From assembly GCF_024166365.1 (NCBI RefSeq), contig NC_064842.1, positions 19,749,001 through 19,813,000 of the forward strand: a DNA stretch of 64,000 nt, in the 5' to 3' direction. This DNA comes from Elephas maximus indicus. Lineage: Eukaryota > Chordata > Mammalia > Proboscidea > Elephantidae. Position 1 is the first letter of the stretch; every line of letters starts with the position of its first letter. The notes below the pieces were generated by a model. The model did not search any database. It worked only from the letters and a program-made list of their open reading frames with translations, and was not told the origin of the DNA. The position numbers were made by a program, and so were the translations under genes. This document shows, in pieces, positions 1 through 11,439 of this stretch.

Positions 1-251
1 TTACAGTTACTAGAAAAGTAACTCAATGGTGGGTCAGTTGAGTCTTTTTTAATATTATGAAGAACACACATCAGTGTATTGTCCACTAGTGTTTTATGTG
101 TGGCATGCTTTAAAATATAATCCTAATCTGTTTTTAGAATTGCTTTGGAACTTTTAGCTTTATGTGGATTTTCCTCTAATCCCTCATTGTATTAGATGTT
201 AAGGCCTTAATGAGTTTTCTGTTTTAATGCTGCTCTTTCTTCCAAAATTAG

Positions 252-349
252 GTTGGCACTTACCAAATTGGATATTTTGGATGTGTTTACAGAAATCAAA
301 GTTGGAGTTGCTTACAAGTTAGATGGTGAAATCATACCTCATTTCCCAG
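252..349 (+). CDS. ADSS2: ADSS2 third-from-last coding exon (adenylosuccinate synthase, isozyme 2)
   Basis: ADSS2 makes adenylosuccinate from IMP and aspartate with GTP, the first committed step of AMP synthesis, in the cytosol. The exon follows acceptor ttccaaaattag and ends at donor cag|gtattc. It begins with the last base of a split codon and encodes [20 protein letters not shown] and on to IIPHFP, ending in phase 1. The TKLD motif is the family's guanine-recognition element, comparable to NKxD of other GTP users. [16 protein letters not shown] fits the ADSS2 isozyme better than the muscle isozyme ADSS1. With the next two exons this gives about the last 99 of roughly 456 residues. Upstream exons lie off the left edge. 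Reading through the donor yields a spurious longer frame to 471. Confidence 0.95.
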
Positions 350-949
350 GTATTCTTTCTTTGGCTGTGTATGTAGAATACTATAAAGTGAATATATTAG
401 AGCAATTTCATAATACTCTTCTTTGTAATTTATGGCATATAGCCAAAGACTCTATAAACCCTTGTGAATAGTGCAAGTATGTTGACTTATTCTAAGCATT
501 TGTTTCATAGCTGCTGTGCATTGGTGCTGGGTCACAGCAAGCCTGTGCTCAAAATTCAAAATAGGAAAGAAAAAACATGGCACTTCTGAGCCTTGCTGTG
601 CCGCCTTTATATTCACCCTGAATCTCATCTTCTTTATATTGGCACTTGTGTGTAGGCATTCTTTCCTTCCTTTGGAGAAGTGGGGTAGGAGAAAAGAGCC
701 CTGCTGGTAGTGGTAAGCAGGCTTTCAATACGTTAACCAACCCTCCTTTCCTTCAAGGCACACGCATTATTTTCTCTGACATTTGTCTTGTGTCTAAAGC
801 GGATGGATATAGGGTGACTTCCTACTTGAGGCAGTGTGTGTTTTCAGACCTGGGTATGGATGTATGATTTCTTCAGCTACTCAAATTTCCATAAATATTG
901 CGAGCTTCCAGAATGAGGACTGTTCATTTCTCTTATCACCCTATACTAA

Positions 950-1109
950 AACCAAACCACACCCATTGCCTTTGAGTCAATTCTGACTCATAGCAACCCT
1001 ATAGGACAGAGTAGAACTACCCCAATAGGGTTTCCAAGGAGTGGCCAGTGGATTTGATCTGCTGACCTTTTGGTTAGCAGCCAGGCTTTTAACCACTATG
1101 CTGTACTGG
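950..1109 (-). mobile_element. AfroSINE copy
   Basis: Read on the - strand: tRNA-like head with gctaaccaaaaggtc..., body ggacagagtagaact, tail around ctatgagtcagaattgactc. It lies in the 7-kb ADSS2 intron. Confidence 0.85.
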
Positions 1110-1514
1110 GAATATCACACATGAAGGGAAATTGACTAGTTTAATAAAACTTGGTAGGCTGGTAGGTTTTGTGACTGGCTATGAGGACTAGTCCTTGGGA
1201 AATTGAAAAAGGATAGCTACAAATTCAAAAGTATACATATATTATTTTTCCTTTTCAAAAAAAAAAAAAAGGTATCTATTGACATGGTAGAGTACTATTC
1301 ACTTGAAAAGCTTGTTTCAATATTTTGTTTCCTGATAGTTAATCCTACTTCCAAATCTATTTCAAGAGTTAGTAAACCCAAGGACCAATAAGAATCATCT
1401 AATCAAATATAACTGTTAACATACAGCAAGATTTACCGTAGAGAACATTACAGTGGGTTACCTTAATTAAAACACTACAAAGCAGAAATTTTTTGTTTCT
1501 TTTTAAATCTGAGT

Positions 1515-1905
1515 TAGCTATTTTAGGTCAGGTTCCCCTTGAAAAGACTCTTAAGAGGGAAATTTGCATCCAGGAAGTTTATTGGGGAATATTCTCAGCA
1601 ACATCACTTGAAAGGTAGGAGGAGTAGTTGTAATGAAGTATAGCTGATCCCTTGGGGAGCTGCAGACCTACGATGACCCTATAAAATTACCCTAAATTAA
1701 GGCGAGTGGCCAGGACTTTGTATCTCTCATCAGCCTGTCATTGAATGAAGGCTATTCCTGGATGAAGTAGCTCCCTTTGGCCAAGGGCAGTTTCTGGGGA
1801 GGGACTGAGCTATGAGTCAACAGCGTGCAGTACTCCCTGCATGTATGCAGCTGGGAAGTGAGTGCCTCTGCTTAAAGGGGGCAATCTGGGCACTGCACCA
1901 CAGTG
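1515..1905 (+). repeat. LTR-like repeat, copy A
   Basis: Shares blocks with 5755-6180: gactcttaagagggaaatt, ttgcatccaggaagtttatt, gctgatcccttggggagct, tttgtatctc and cagtttctgggg. It looks like an old LTR present in two copies in one intron. I cannot name the family with confidence. Confidence 0.5.
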
Positions 1906-2458
1906 TTTTGTACAGTTCCCTCCCGTACTGTTTGGACTTACTTAAATACTGTAAAATAAGTTGCCCCCGATCTGAAGAGTTCCTGCAGAATTCCAGTTAG
2001 TCTCTTTCCTAGGGGAAAATTATAAGAGGATGGTTAGTGGTATAAATTACAGCCCCTGCTACAGTTATTAAAGTGGGAATATAGAAACAAGAGTACCATT
2101 AAACTTTAAGCTAAGACTCCACCTTGTTGTGTTGGGTTTTATGTGCCACAACCAGCAGGAAAAGAAAGAGCTCACCACCCTGGCCAGGGTAATTAAGGCT
2201 GATCGACATGAAGAGGTAGGGCTGTTGTTGACTAGTGTGGGTGGGAAAGAGTAAGACTGGCAACTGGATAGTACACTGAGTACTTTCTGGGGACCTGATA
2301 TCTTAGACACTGATTTCCGTGTATAAAAACTGGTTCACATCCAGAAATCAGGCAAGTGGTCACTACTGTTAATTGGGTCAACTGTCCTCAGCCCCCTAAT
2401 AACCCATCCTTGATTTATTTTGCTTTATAGATTAATATCCTTGTTGGCTGCCTTTCGT

Positions 2459-2598
2459 GGGAGGAAGATGTGGCAGTGGGCTTTTGTAAAGATTTACAGC
2501 CTTGGAAACCCTATGGGGCAGTTCTGCTCTGTCCTTTAGGGTTACTCTGAGTCGGAATGGACTCAACAGCAGTGAGTTTGTTTTGGTTTTTGGATTTG
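2459..2598 (+). mobile_element. 5'-truncated AfroSINE
   Basis: Begins within the body at gtgggaggaagatgtggcag and continues through cctatggggcagttctgc and gagtcggaatggactcaac. The tRNA-like head is missing. It abuts the next SINE copy head to tail. Confidence 0.85.
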
Positions 2599-2603
2599 GC
2601 TGC

Positions 2604-2830
2604 CCACGGAGTCCTTGCAGCTCAGTGGTTAAGCATTCGGCTGCTAACCAAAAGGTGAGCGGTTCAAACCCACCAGCTGCTCCGTGGGAGAAAGATGTGG
2701 CAGTCTACTCCTGTAAAGATTATATCCTTGGAAACCCTATGGGGCAGTTCTGTACTGTCTTATAAGGGTTGCAATGAGTCAGAATAGACTTGATGGCAAT
2801 GGGTTGTTTTTTTGTTTTGTTTTTTTTGGG
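2604..2830 (+). mobile_element. Full-length AfroSINE
   Basis: Has the complete tRNA-like head (cagctcagtggttaagcatt; B-box-like gcggttcaaacc), the gtgggagaaagatgtggcag middle, the ctatggggcagttctg body and a T-rich tail. This is the long form of the SINE, with the extra internal segment. Confidence 0.9.
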
Positions 2831-3259
2831 GGGGGTGACTGTCATGCTACAAACCATCTCCTTATCTCTCTGGTAATCGAATCGGGTCCTCTTGGCTACT
2901 ACTCTGACTTTGCCACTCATAATGATAATTCACCTTGCTTCTGAAAGTTAAGGTTGCCACCTGGCATTTATTATTTGGTAATCCTATTGTACCCATTGCT
3001 ATCAGGTATCTCAGTCCTATAACAACATTTCCTTTCATCAGCCCTGGAGTTTAGAGGATAACATCACTGAGCTTTTCAGCAATATCAATGCCCTTCTCAC
3101 AGTATAGTTCTTGTCATTTTGGTAAAGAGTTCCTTCTGGATGCCCCCATATTAATTTGTCAGCTAGCAAGTTTTCTGGCCATAAGTAGTTTCTTCTTCTT
3201 CTTTTGGAAGTATTAGACTTTCTTATATTGTCCCACAAGTCCTTGAAATTCTGTTCATT

Positions 3260-3665
3260 TTATTTCATTGTTTCTCTTTGTTCTTCAAACTGATTTTCTT
3301 CTCCCCATCTTGAATATATACCTAAACCCATCTGGCGAGTTTTTCATTTCAGTATTGTGCTTTTCAGTTTTAGAATTTCCAATTAGTTTTTTCTTCTATT
3401 TCTCTACAGAGATCCCCTGTATGTTCACTCATGACAAAATTTTCTTTTAATTCTTTCAGGATATTTATATTAGCTGCTTTAAAGTCATTATTTGTTAAGT
3501 TCAACATCTGGACCATCGCCAGTCTGGTTTCTGTTGACTATGCTATTCCTTAACCGTGGATCACATTTCCTGTTTCTGTGTCTAATGACTTTATATTAAA
3601 TATTGGACATTGTAAATAATATGTTCTAGAGACATGGATTCTGCTGTTTTCCTCTGAAGAATGTT
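3260..3665 (-). mobile_element. Possible ancient L1 relic
   Basis: T-rich sequence with phrases typical of antisense old L1 (for example tttctgtgtctaatgac and tattggacattgtaaataat). No intact frame. The assignment is weak. Confidence 0.35.
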
Positions 3666-5352
3666 AGTTTTTATTTTAGGGGACAGTTGAATTGCTGGCT
3701 AATCATCTTGAACAATAGAGCTTGGTTTTATGTTTTGTTGATATTAACGTAGTTCTGTGGAAAGCCTGCTCAAGGTGTTTCCCATACCCTTCTCCTTTCT
3801 AACCTAGTGTAAGTCAGTCTCTAAATTCGGTCTCCCCTGTGGATCTTGTTAGACCTTAGTTTTAGACTTTGTTATGAAGACGTGTGTGTACGGTAGGGGG
3901 AGTGTGTGGAGTAAGTCCTACTCTAGGGTGTGATTTTTACTCCTTAGGAACAGGCGTTCTGTTGTCTTGGCTGGGTGCCAGGGGAGTTAACAAGGTGTTA
4001 AGGAGGTCTCTCTAATCTAGCAGCACTGGAGCTCCAGTGTACCCTGTCCCTTCCCTTCCACCAGCACTACTTGACCTCTAGAATCTTTGTTCCATTCTCA
4101 ACCGTGTGGCAGTTGCTGTCTGGTAACCTGCAGTGGTCCCGCTCTTTCCATGTACAATTTAACCTTTACCCATAGACTCCCTGTGACCCCTGATGCTGCT
4201 GATTCTGGCTGCTTCAGCTTCCCTAAACTCTGATAACTGCCACCTCAGGTCAGTGGGACTGCTGCTTTCTGCTCAGATTTCAGCGTCCTGAACTGTGGTT
4301 GGGAAATTATCCCCACACCAAGAGAGAGTTGAGTCATTTCAGTACTTCTCATGCGTTTCCTTTTTCTCAAAAACTGCAGTTTTGTGCTTCCTCTTGTCTC
4401 CTGTCTGAAGAGAGATGTCATATACTTTGTTCAGTTTTGCAATTGTTTATACCATGAGAGCTAGTCTGGAGCCATGTACTGCATGATGGCTAGAAGTGGA
4501 AGCCCCATTGAGTCTCTCGATTCCTTCTTCTCCTGTCTACCACAGCAATTCTGGCATTTCTCATGGTTTTCTCAAAGCTTTCAAGGACATTCCTACAACA
4601 TGTTTTCATTATCTCTCAGGGTCCTTGCCAGATGTTAAATCCTGTATTATGAATCATGGGAGAGAGCCCCCATATCAGTATGCCCTCTTATTCAACTTTA
4701 TGTTCCACCACTGCTTCCCCTCCTTGACCAGCACCCTCAGGATCCGATTCCTTACATGTGCTCTTCCTCATTGTGTGTGCTGGCTTGGTCCTGCAGATCA
4801 TTCAGAGTATAGACCCTTTCCTCCCTTAGCCAAGTGCTTTCTTGGCCAACTTATGTTATGACTTGACCCTTGATATGTTTGCTGGCCAGCAGGGAAGGTG
4901 GTATAGATCCTGAGAGGACAACACAACACCTTGTAAGGCAGAGGCCTCTGCATGATCTTTAAGCAAGGAAAGCCTTAGCCTTTGACAAAATAGTGGGCCA
5001 TTCTGCAAATCTAGTGATTGAGGGTTTTCAAGTGTGTCAACCCAGTCGTACCCCATCCAAAGTCTCAGGGTCCTACTCTTTTCCGAACAGGGCTCTGGCC
5101 TCATCACAGCAGGTATGCTAGGCTTGAGAACTCAGTTTACTCTGGGTTCTGCTTTTGTACAATTGAGTCCTCAGATTTTCTTCTGCCCTTTGCTGTAGAA
5201 GATGAGATTCAGCCCTCTAACCTTCACACTTTGCCTTAAACTTTTGATTAATCACCCTCAGCCTTTCATTGTCTTTCTCTAATCATAATTGGAATTCATC
5301 AAGAGCCATCCAGTTCCATTGTTCACTTGCCGTTGTTTCTCAGTGCCTAAGA

Positions 5353-5565
5353 TACTGCCAGAGTACCTGGGTGGTGCAGACTGTTCTATGCTCAGCTGAT
5401 AACTGAAAGGTTGGAAGTTTACATCCACCGAGAGGCATATCAGAACAAAGTCCTGGCAGTCTACTTCCAAAAATTCAGCCATTGAGAACCCCACGTGGCA
5501 CAGTTCTGCTCTGACACACGTAGAGTCCGCCATATATCAGAATCAACCCAGCAGCAACTGATGGT
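5353..5565 (+). mobile_element. Diverged AfroSINE (second subfamily)
   Basis: Head gggtggtgcagactgttcta, gataactgaaaggttggaag, middle gcatatcagaacaaagtcct, tail agaatcaacccagcagcaac. The middle segment (aaagtcctggcagtctactt) marks a different subfamily from the copies carrying gtgggagaaag. Confidence 0.75.
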
Positions 5566-5754
5566 TGAAATACTGCCAGTGCTTTACCTTCTACCAGTAT
5601 GGCATCCCAGTTCACCACTCGTGACGGTTTAACAGTTGGATAGCGTGCCAAGGCCTGCCTGTCCTCCACCTACTGCCAGCTAGGGCTGGCCAGCGATCCA
5701 GCTCCAGAGTCCCCTTTTAAAGAACCTTCTTCCTCAGACTGCTCCTAGCCCAAC

Positions 5755-6180
5755 TGTCTTCGGTTGCATTCCCTGGGAAACTGACTCTGATAGGGAGATT
5801 TGCAGACAGGAAGTTTGTTTCTTAGTGCGCTAAGCAACAGCATCTGTTAGGGAGTGAAAGAAGCAGAATTATGAAGAGGAAGAAAGTGAACTATAATATA
5901 GTTACAAAAAAAGCCCTCAGCTGATCCCGTGGGGAGCTCTGGAAGCCAAATGGCCTTCAGAGTTGTCCTGAATTTGGGTAGATGTCCAGGTGCTTTGTAT
6001 CCCCACACCCACATGGGGCGTGGGCTACCCCAGGAGGCAGCTGTCTTCAGTGGCGGGCAGTTCTGGGGTAGGTTCTGAACTGTGAGTGGTCAGCAGGTAT
6101 ACACGCTCCCAGCAACTGAGGGAATGAGTGTCTGAGTCCTGAAGAGGAAAATCTGGGACAGTATACCATAGCACCCACTA
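5755..6180 (+). repeat. LTR-like repeat, copy B
   Basis: Partner of 1515-1905. The shared order is tgactctgatagggagattt, caggaagtttgtttc, gctgatcccgtggggagctc, gctttgtatcc and gcagttctgggg. It ends near gaatgagtgtctgagtcctg. Unnamed; an LTR origin is inferred only from length and layout. Confidence 0.5.
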
Positions 6181-6423
6181 TGCTGTCTCTAGTCAAAGGA
6201 ACTGATATTAAGTATTTATAGTTTTTTTTTTATTATTATTTCTGTTTGGGGATGCAGAGGAAATGGTTAGATAGAATAATGAAGAAAATTTCCAGCTATG
6301 CTTTTGTATACAGCTACAAAAACAATAGATTTCTTAGATGAAAGCAGGTATATATGCAAGCCTTTCTGTGAGGCTGGTACCATCATAGAGTTCCCTGATC
6401 CCTAATCCATAGTATAGAATCTC

Positions 6424-6834
6424 TTATGGATTGAATTATGTCCCCCCAAAATATGTGTTGTAAATCCTAACCTCTGTGCCCAGGGTTATAATCCCATTTG
6501 GGAATGCGTTGTCTTTGTTATATTAATGAGGCAGGATTAGAGTAGGATGTATCTTGAGTCAGTCTCTTTTGAAATATAAAAAGAGATTAAACAGGCAAGC
6601 AGAGAGATGGGGTAAGATAGATGCCAAGACATGTGGAGATCTCCAAGAAACCAGGAAGCAGAAGCTTAAGAAACAAGGGCCTTCCTCCAGAGCCAACAGA
6701 GAGAAAGCTTTCCCCTAGAGGTGGTGCCCCGAATTTGGACTTCTAGCCTCCTAAACTGTGAGAAAATAAATTGCTGTTTATTAAAGCCATCTACTAGTGG
6801 TATTTCTGTTACAGCAGCACTAGATAACTATGAC
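6424..6834 (+). mobile_element. MaLR-type (MST/MLT-like) solo LTR
   Basis: Starts tatggattgaattatgtcc ccccaaaat, has gactctagcc-type block ggacttctagcctcctaaac and the polyadenylation region gagaaaataaattgctgttt, and ends near ataactatgaca. This order is characteristic of mammalian MaLR LTRs. Non-coding. Confidence 0.65.
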
Positions 6835-6928
6835 AGAATTTTAGAAACTCCAGATATTGAAATTTTAAGTTTGGCACCAGAACTCATTTGACAGCAAAAC
6901 CTATCTTGAACTGCTATTAAAAACCAGA

Positions 6929-7112
6929 GCAAAACCAAACCCACTGCTGTCAAGTCAGTGCCGACTCATGGTGACCCTGTGGGGTTTCCAAGGCTGTAAA
7001 TCTCTGTGGAAGCAGACTGCCACGCCTTTCTCCCGAGGAGCTGCTGGTAGTTTGGAACTGCTGACCTTTCTGGTTAGCAGTCAATTGCTTTAACCACTGT
7101 GCCACCGGGGCT
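6929..7112 (-). mobile_element. AfroSINE copy
   Basis: Antisense copy: cactgctgtcaagtcagtgc at the SINE tail, gaagcagactgccacgcc in the middle, ggttagcagtcaattgcttt at the head. It lies about 250 bp before the penultimate ADSS2 exon. Confidence 0.85.
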
Positions 7113-7366
7113 GTTAGAGCTATATAATCTAATTAGTGAATAATCATCGTGTTGCTGCAGAAAATCTGAATGATTTTAGGACACTACTTCAGATGGCATA
7201 TGTACTGTTTTACCTTTCTAAAATTTGAAAAATTTCTCAATTTTTAACAGTTTGGCTCCAAGAATTCTGATTAGAGATTGTGATCTGTGGAATTTAAAAA
7301 AAAAAAAAAAACTTGTTTGACAATAGGTATTGTGCACCATGAACAAGTATACTCTTTAACTTTTAG

Positions 7367-7516
7367 CAAACCATGAAGTCTTAAATAAAGTCGAAGTTCA
7401 ATATAAGACTCTCCCAGGATGGAACACCGACATATCAAATGCAAGGGCATTTAAAGAACTACCTGTTAACGCACAAAATTATGTTCGATTTGTTGAAGAT
7501 GAACTTCAAGTTCCAG
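7367..7516 (+). CDS. ADSS2: ADSS2 penultimate coding exon
   Basis: This 150-nt exon has acceptor tctttaacttttag|ca and donor ttccag|gtaaat. The split codon G|CA restores Ala across the 7-kb intron, and the frame then reads [20 protein letters not shown] followed by [20 protein letters not shown] and FVEDELQVP. This is the conserved region of eukaryotic adenylosuccinate synthase before the C-terminal guanine-contact segment. It leaves one base (G) for the last exon. There are no stops, frameshifts or radical changes. The low divergence from remembered mammalian ADSS2, set in a fast-changing repeat landscape, argues for a functional gene. Confidence 0.96.
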
Positions 7517-8889
7517 GTAAATAGAAACATTTTATGAACATTATTTATTCTTTACTTTTTCTGTGTTTTACTGACTTATCTGCCTTTGCAGTGAAATAAA
7601 ACACATCGTTACTACATTTGCAGAGTGCTCATGATTTGCATTAATGCCCAGGAAGTTAAAAAAAATAATTTCGTTCCTTAGAATAAATATATTATTCATC
7701 TGTAAATAATCTTTCATATGCCTGAAGATGATACCAGGATTACGTCTCACTGGGTGTGAGCCTGTCTTTAATTCTATTGGTCTGTTTCTAGCTCTATGAC
7801 GCTCACTTTCTTTCCTTTTTCCTCTTAAGAACAAACCCTTTTATGTCTTCACCATCAACAAAATGTTTGTTTTTTCATTTGGGGTTAAGCCACCCTTGAG
7901 GATAGGTAGAATTTCTTGATAAGCCATTAGGAAATAATAAAAATAAGAGCTCTCATTTGAAAAGATGTAAGAAAAGAATAAAAAAATTGATAAAACTAAT
8001 TTGGAAAAAAAAAACATGTTAAGATGGTCAGGCATAACCAAGTTATGGCTATAACTGCATAGTTATATGAAGTCTTTTAACAGATTCCTTTCCTTTTATT
8101 TCCACGATGGAGTTTTGAAAGACAAGAAAAATTGGCATTAGTGGGAGCTATCTGCCGTATACAGCCTATTATGTGCTTATTCTAATTTCATACTGTGGTT
8201 CATTTCAAACATGTATCTTGTTTTCCAAATTGCTAACTGCCTCTCCCAGCTTGCTGTCAAATTTGGTAAGCATACTTGCTCACTGCTCTTACTCAGCATT
8301 TTTTGAAATGTAAACAGCAGTGAGTCTAACAGTGACCTCTGTAAAATTCCACGTAGGTTTATCTTAACAGTACTGTGTGGAATCCAGTAATTCTGCAAAT
8401 AATCTAAAACCATATGTTGCAGGTGGTTAGAGATTCCCATAGACTGGTATAGTAGCAGTTACTGATGCTAAACAAGGTAAAATATTACTCTCTTCTAGGT
8501 ATTTCTACTTTTGAGATACGAAAGTTACAGTGACACTTCAATATTCTCTTATTTTTTAAGTTATCTGGAACTTGATCAAAGTTCCTTAAAGCCTCTGTTG
8601 ATTTCAGCCAATATTTTACTATCCTAGTCATTAGGAATTAAGAAATTGTAAATATCATGCAGTTAAAACCAGTAACTGTAAGGCAGACTCGTAACTACCC
8701 TGTACTGCATCTTGACTGTACATTCTATTTAGAAATAAGCAGAGGCTGCTAACAGAAAAGAGGAAAAACGTGTGGAGAGAAAAGCTGAATGGTGACCCTG
8801 AGAAAAAAGTGGGCCACTTCCTGTCTTTTAATCTCAGAGATTCATATTATAGATGAATTTACAGTAGTATTTTTTTTCTTTTCTCCCAG
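7517..8889 (+). other. ADSS2: Last ADSS2 intron (1.37 kb)
   Basis: The donor is gtaaat and the acceptor ctcccag. The sequence is AT-rich and I recognise no SINE, LINE or LTR in it. Short open frames on the - strand at 7568-7834 and 7841-8041 show no similarity that I can name and are treated as chance. Confidence 0.85.
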
Positions 8890-8942
8890 TTAAATGGATT
8901 GGCGTAGGTAAATCCAGAGAGTCTATGATTCAACTCTTTTAA
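8890..8942 (+). CDS. ADSS2: ADSS2 final coding exon and stop
   Basis: The exon follows the pyrimidine-rich acceptor tttttttcttttctcccag. The split codon G|TT gives Val, then KWIGVGKSRESMIQLF and TAA at 8940-8942. The C-terminus GVGKSRES-MIQLF is diagnostic of vertebrate ADSS; the Gly-rich loop lies against the GTP base in known structures of the family. The 3' UTR follows without a further intron that I can see. All three splice phases (0-98, 1-150, 1-stop) close perfectly, so the tail of the enzyme is intact. Confidence 0.96.
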
Positions 8943-10075
8943 GGATTTCCAGTGACACAAGAAACACTCCTTGAGAGGGGGAAAAAAGACTTCCGTAAAC
9001 ATTTCATTTATGATCTGCAAATTCAAGAATAAAGACATTGAAGTGAGTTGTAAGCCCTACAGTTGTTTCCAGTCTTTTAAGATGGATGGCTGCCGTGGAA
9101 ATAAACTTTGGCATATTGTGGTGTCAGCTTCCCTTAGCTGGCATATTGCCAAATCATCTGTTGCTCCTGCTGCTCATGGTGCCACATTTTCTTTTAATGT
9201 TTAGTAATGGTATATCTGTGTTGTTTGAAATCTAAAGTAGAATTACCTTCAGTGTAGTTTTTCATTACTGGCATTGTGTGTTCTTAGGTTTTACCCCTAT
9301 TAGATAGATGGTAAGAACAATTAATGCAGTTTTGCACAAGTATTTTTACATTCTGATCATTCAATTTTGTCAGTATAATCTTTGCTGTTAGAAAAAATGA
9401 TTAAAGGACAGGGGTTCTGTAAACTTTTGTAATGCTATAAATTCTCTTCCAATTGTGAACTGTTTATTTTCTGCTGAGACCATTGCAAAATTGAGTTTTG
9501 AGGGGGAGGGGTAACTACAAGTCCTTTAATTTGTACAGAATACAGAACTTATTTCTCTCTGTAAATTATTTAATACATTGAACAATGAATTAAATGTTCA
9601 AAGAGAAAGATGTTCCCCAAAACAAGAATCTTAATGTTAAGAAGTCATTAAAAGATCTGTTGTGGTATTTGGTGGATATTTTTCTTTAATGTCAGACCTT
9701 AACTCTGATGAAATGTGTATCTTTCCCTTTTTTTTTTTTTTTTACCATTATTCCTAAATCTAGTGGATTGATTTTTCAACATTGTGCCTGCCAGTATGCC
9801 TACAATATTATCTGTAAGTGTCCAAATGAACCCAAATTGTTGGTCATCATTTTGATCATGCCTTTATTTCTCCTTTCTTGGAAAAAAAAAAAAAAAAAAG
9901 GCATTATTTTGACAGTTAGACTTAACATATTATGTTGTAGATTATCCTTCAATGAACTATTTTAAATGTTTAAATTAGGTGCCACTTAAATTTATTTTAT
10001 TATACCATCAATAGCTGATTAAAAAGAACCAAATATTTCTAGTACACTTTGTGTATTGTGTTTTTGTTTTGGTAA
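8943..10075 (+). other. ADSS2: ADSS2 3' UTR (probable extent)
   Basis: This AT-rich, repeat-poor stretch directly follows the ADSS2 stop. It contains T and A runs (9728-9743, 9882-9898) but no SINE or LINE copy, unlike almost everything after 10.3 kb. The lack of insertions fits retained transcribed UTR. The right end is inferred from the polyadenylation candidates and is not directly observed. Confidence 0.6.
10018..10072 (+). promoter_or_regulatory. Candidate distal poly(A) signal of ADSS2
   Basis: ATTAAA at 10018-10023 is followed about 25-50 nt later by a GT/T-rich tract (tttgtgtattgtgttttt...), the usual downstream element. AATAAA hexamers nearer the stop, at 9028-9033 and 9100-9105, could give short-UTR forms. 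A UTR of about 1.1 kb agrees with my memory of human ADSS2. No transcript data are available here. Confidence 0.5.
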
Positions 10076-10332
10076 GAGAAGTAATATTCCCATGTAGGAA
10101 GGAGCTTTATCCTTGCAGTATTGGGGAATAAGATGGAGAGAGATCAAAAACAGAATCTTTGCAAGAGTCTAAATGTCTTTTACTTTTCATTGAATATAGC
10201 TTTATTAATACTTGGTTCAAGAAAATTCTAAATTAGCAGCAGTGTTGTTGAACTCAGTAAGTAAAAATTACAGCTCAGATGATCCTACAAACCAACTACT
10301 GATCAGTAGTGACGTATAAGCCAAAAAAAAAA

Positions 10333-10493
10333 AAACAAACCCGCTGCCATTTAGTCGATTTCGACTCATAGTGACCCTACAGGACAGAGTGGAACTGCCC
10401 CATAGAGTTTCCAAGGAGCACCTGGGGGATTCGAACTGCCAACCTCTTGGTTAGCAGCCATAGCACTTAACCGTTACACTACCAGGGTTTCCG
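10333..10493 (-). mobile_element. AfroSINE copy with A-rich 5' flank
   Basis: Antisense copy from aaacccgctgccatttagtc to accagggtttccgtg. It is the short form without the gtgggagaaag segment. It is the first SINE beyond the presumed ADSS2 poly(A) site. Confidence 0.88.
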
Positions 10494-10904
10494 TGATGAC
10501 TTACAGGTAAAAATTAAATTTATTCTGGTAGAAATTAAATGGGCTCTTATTTTTACTTACTCTTTCTTCTCCCTACTTGAACTTCAAGTTAGGTTAGCTA
10601 CCCAAAGATAAAAGCTGTACTAGAAGTAAACATTTTTTAAAGTTCACATCATTCTTATTTTGGCTATAAGCATTGAATTATTGATGCATGTTTTTTAGTA
10701 ATGGCCATAAAAAATCCATTCTCCAAGTCAGGAAGTTTTGTTTTGTTTTTAACTAAAAAAGCCTGACTGTCCTATTGAATTAATAGACATTTACTCATTT
10801 TAAATCAGTTTGAGTGATTCTGTCCTGATTTTTAAAAGAGCTTTTTGCTAATTAGATTGGTTAAGAGGGTCAGTTCTTCAGATACAGCTCAATTTTTCAG
10901 CTCC

Positions 10905-11130
10905 CTTTAAATAATAAATCTTTATTGAACAAGTACATATGCCAGATTCTGCTAGGCACTGGGTACAAAACAAGCTGGCAGTCTTCCTGAAACATATTGT
11001 AGTAGGGACAGCATTTTAAAGAGACATATTTATAAATGATGCTGTGTATACAATGGAAAAGTACAAGGTGCTATGAAAGAGAACCTAATAGAAGTTCGAA
11101 GAGGGTCAGAGAAAGCCTTTAGAATAACAT
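10905..11130 (+). mobile_element. L2-type LINE relic
   Basis: The phrases tttattgaacaagtacatat gccagattctgctaggcact and ggtgctatgaaagagaacc follow the order of the mammalian L2 3' region. Highly diverged. Confidence 0.45.
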
Positions 11131-11439
11131 TTAAACTGAGACCAAACAGATGAGTAGCCAGACAGAGGGACATAATGTACAAAGGCCCAGACGCTGGAAG
11201 GAAGGTTGGAATTTGGACAGTTAGAGCAACTTAACAAAATCAACAAGGGGCCTGTGAGGCTGATGAAGTTGGCAGTAACTTGGAGAAATACTAGCTAAAC
11301 AACCAAAATGTTTTATAAGAAGGAAGAGGATTCTAAGTAAAAATATGTTTATATATACATATGTTGATTTATACATAGAAGACAAAATTTGCTGAAATTA
11401 AATAATGCGTACTCCACACTTTGAAATTCACTTGGAGGA

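Larger units (their letters stand above)
350..7366 (+). other. ADSS2: ADSS2 intron (7.0 kb)
   Basis: The intron runs from gtattc to tttag. It holds AfroSINEs near 1.0, 2.5, 2.7, 5.4 and 7.0 kb, a related pair of LTR-like repeats (1.5-1.9 and 5.8-6.2 kb), a MaLR-type LTR (6.42-6.83 kb) and an old L1-like stretch near 3.3-3.7 kb. I see no further exon and no conserved frame in it. Confidence 0.9.

Noticed and set aside
253-471. 72-aa open frame beginning with TTG
   Set aside because: The first 32 codons are a true ADSS2 exon; the rest reads through the splice donor at 350 into intron. It is not a separate gene.
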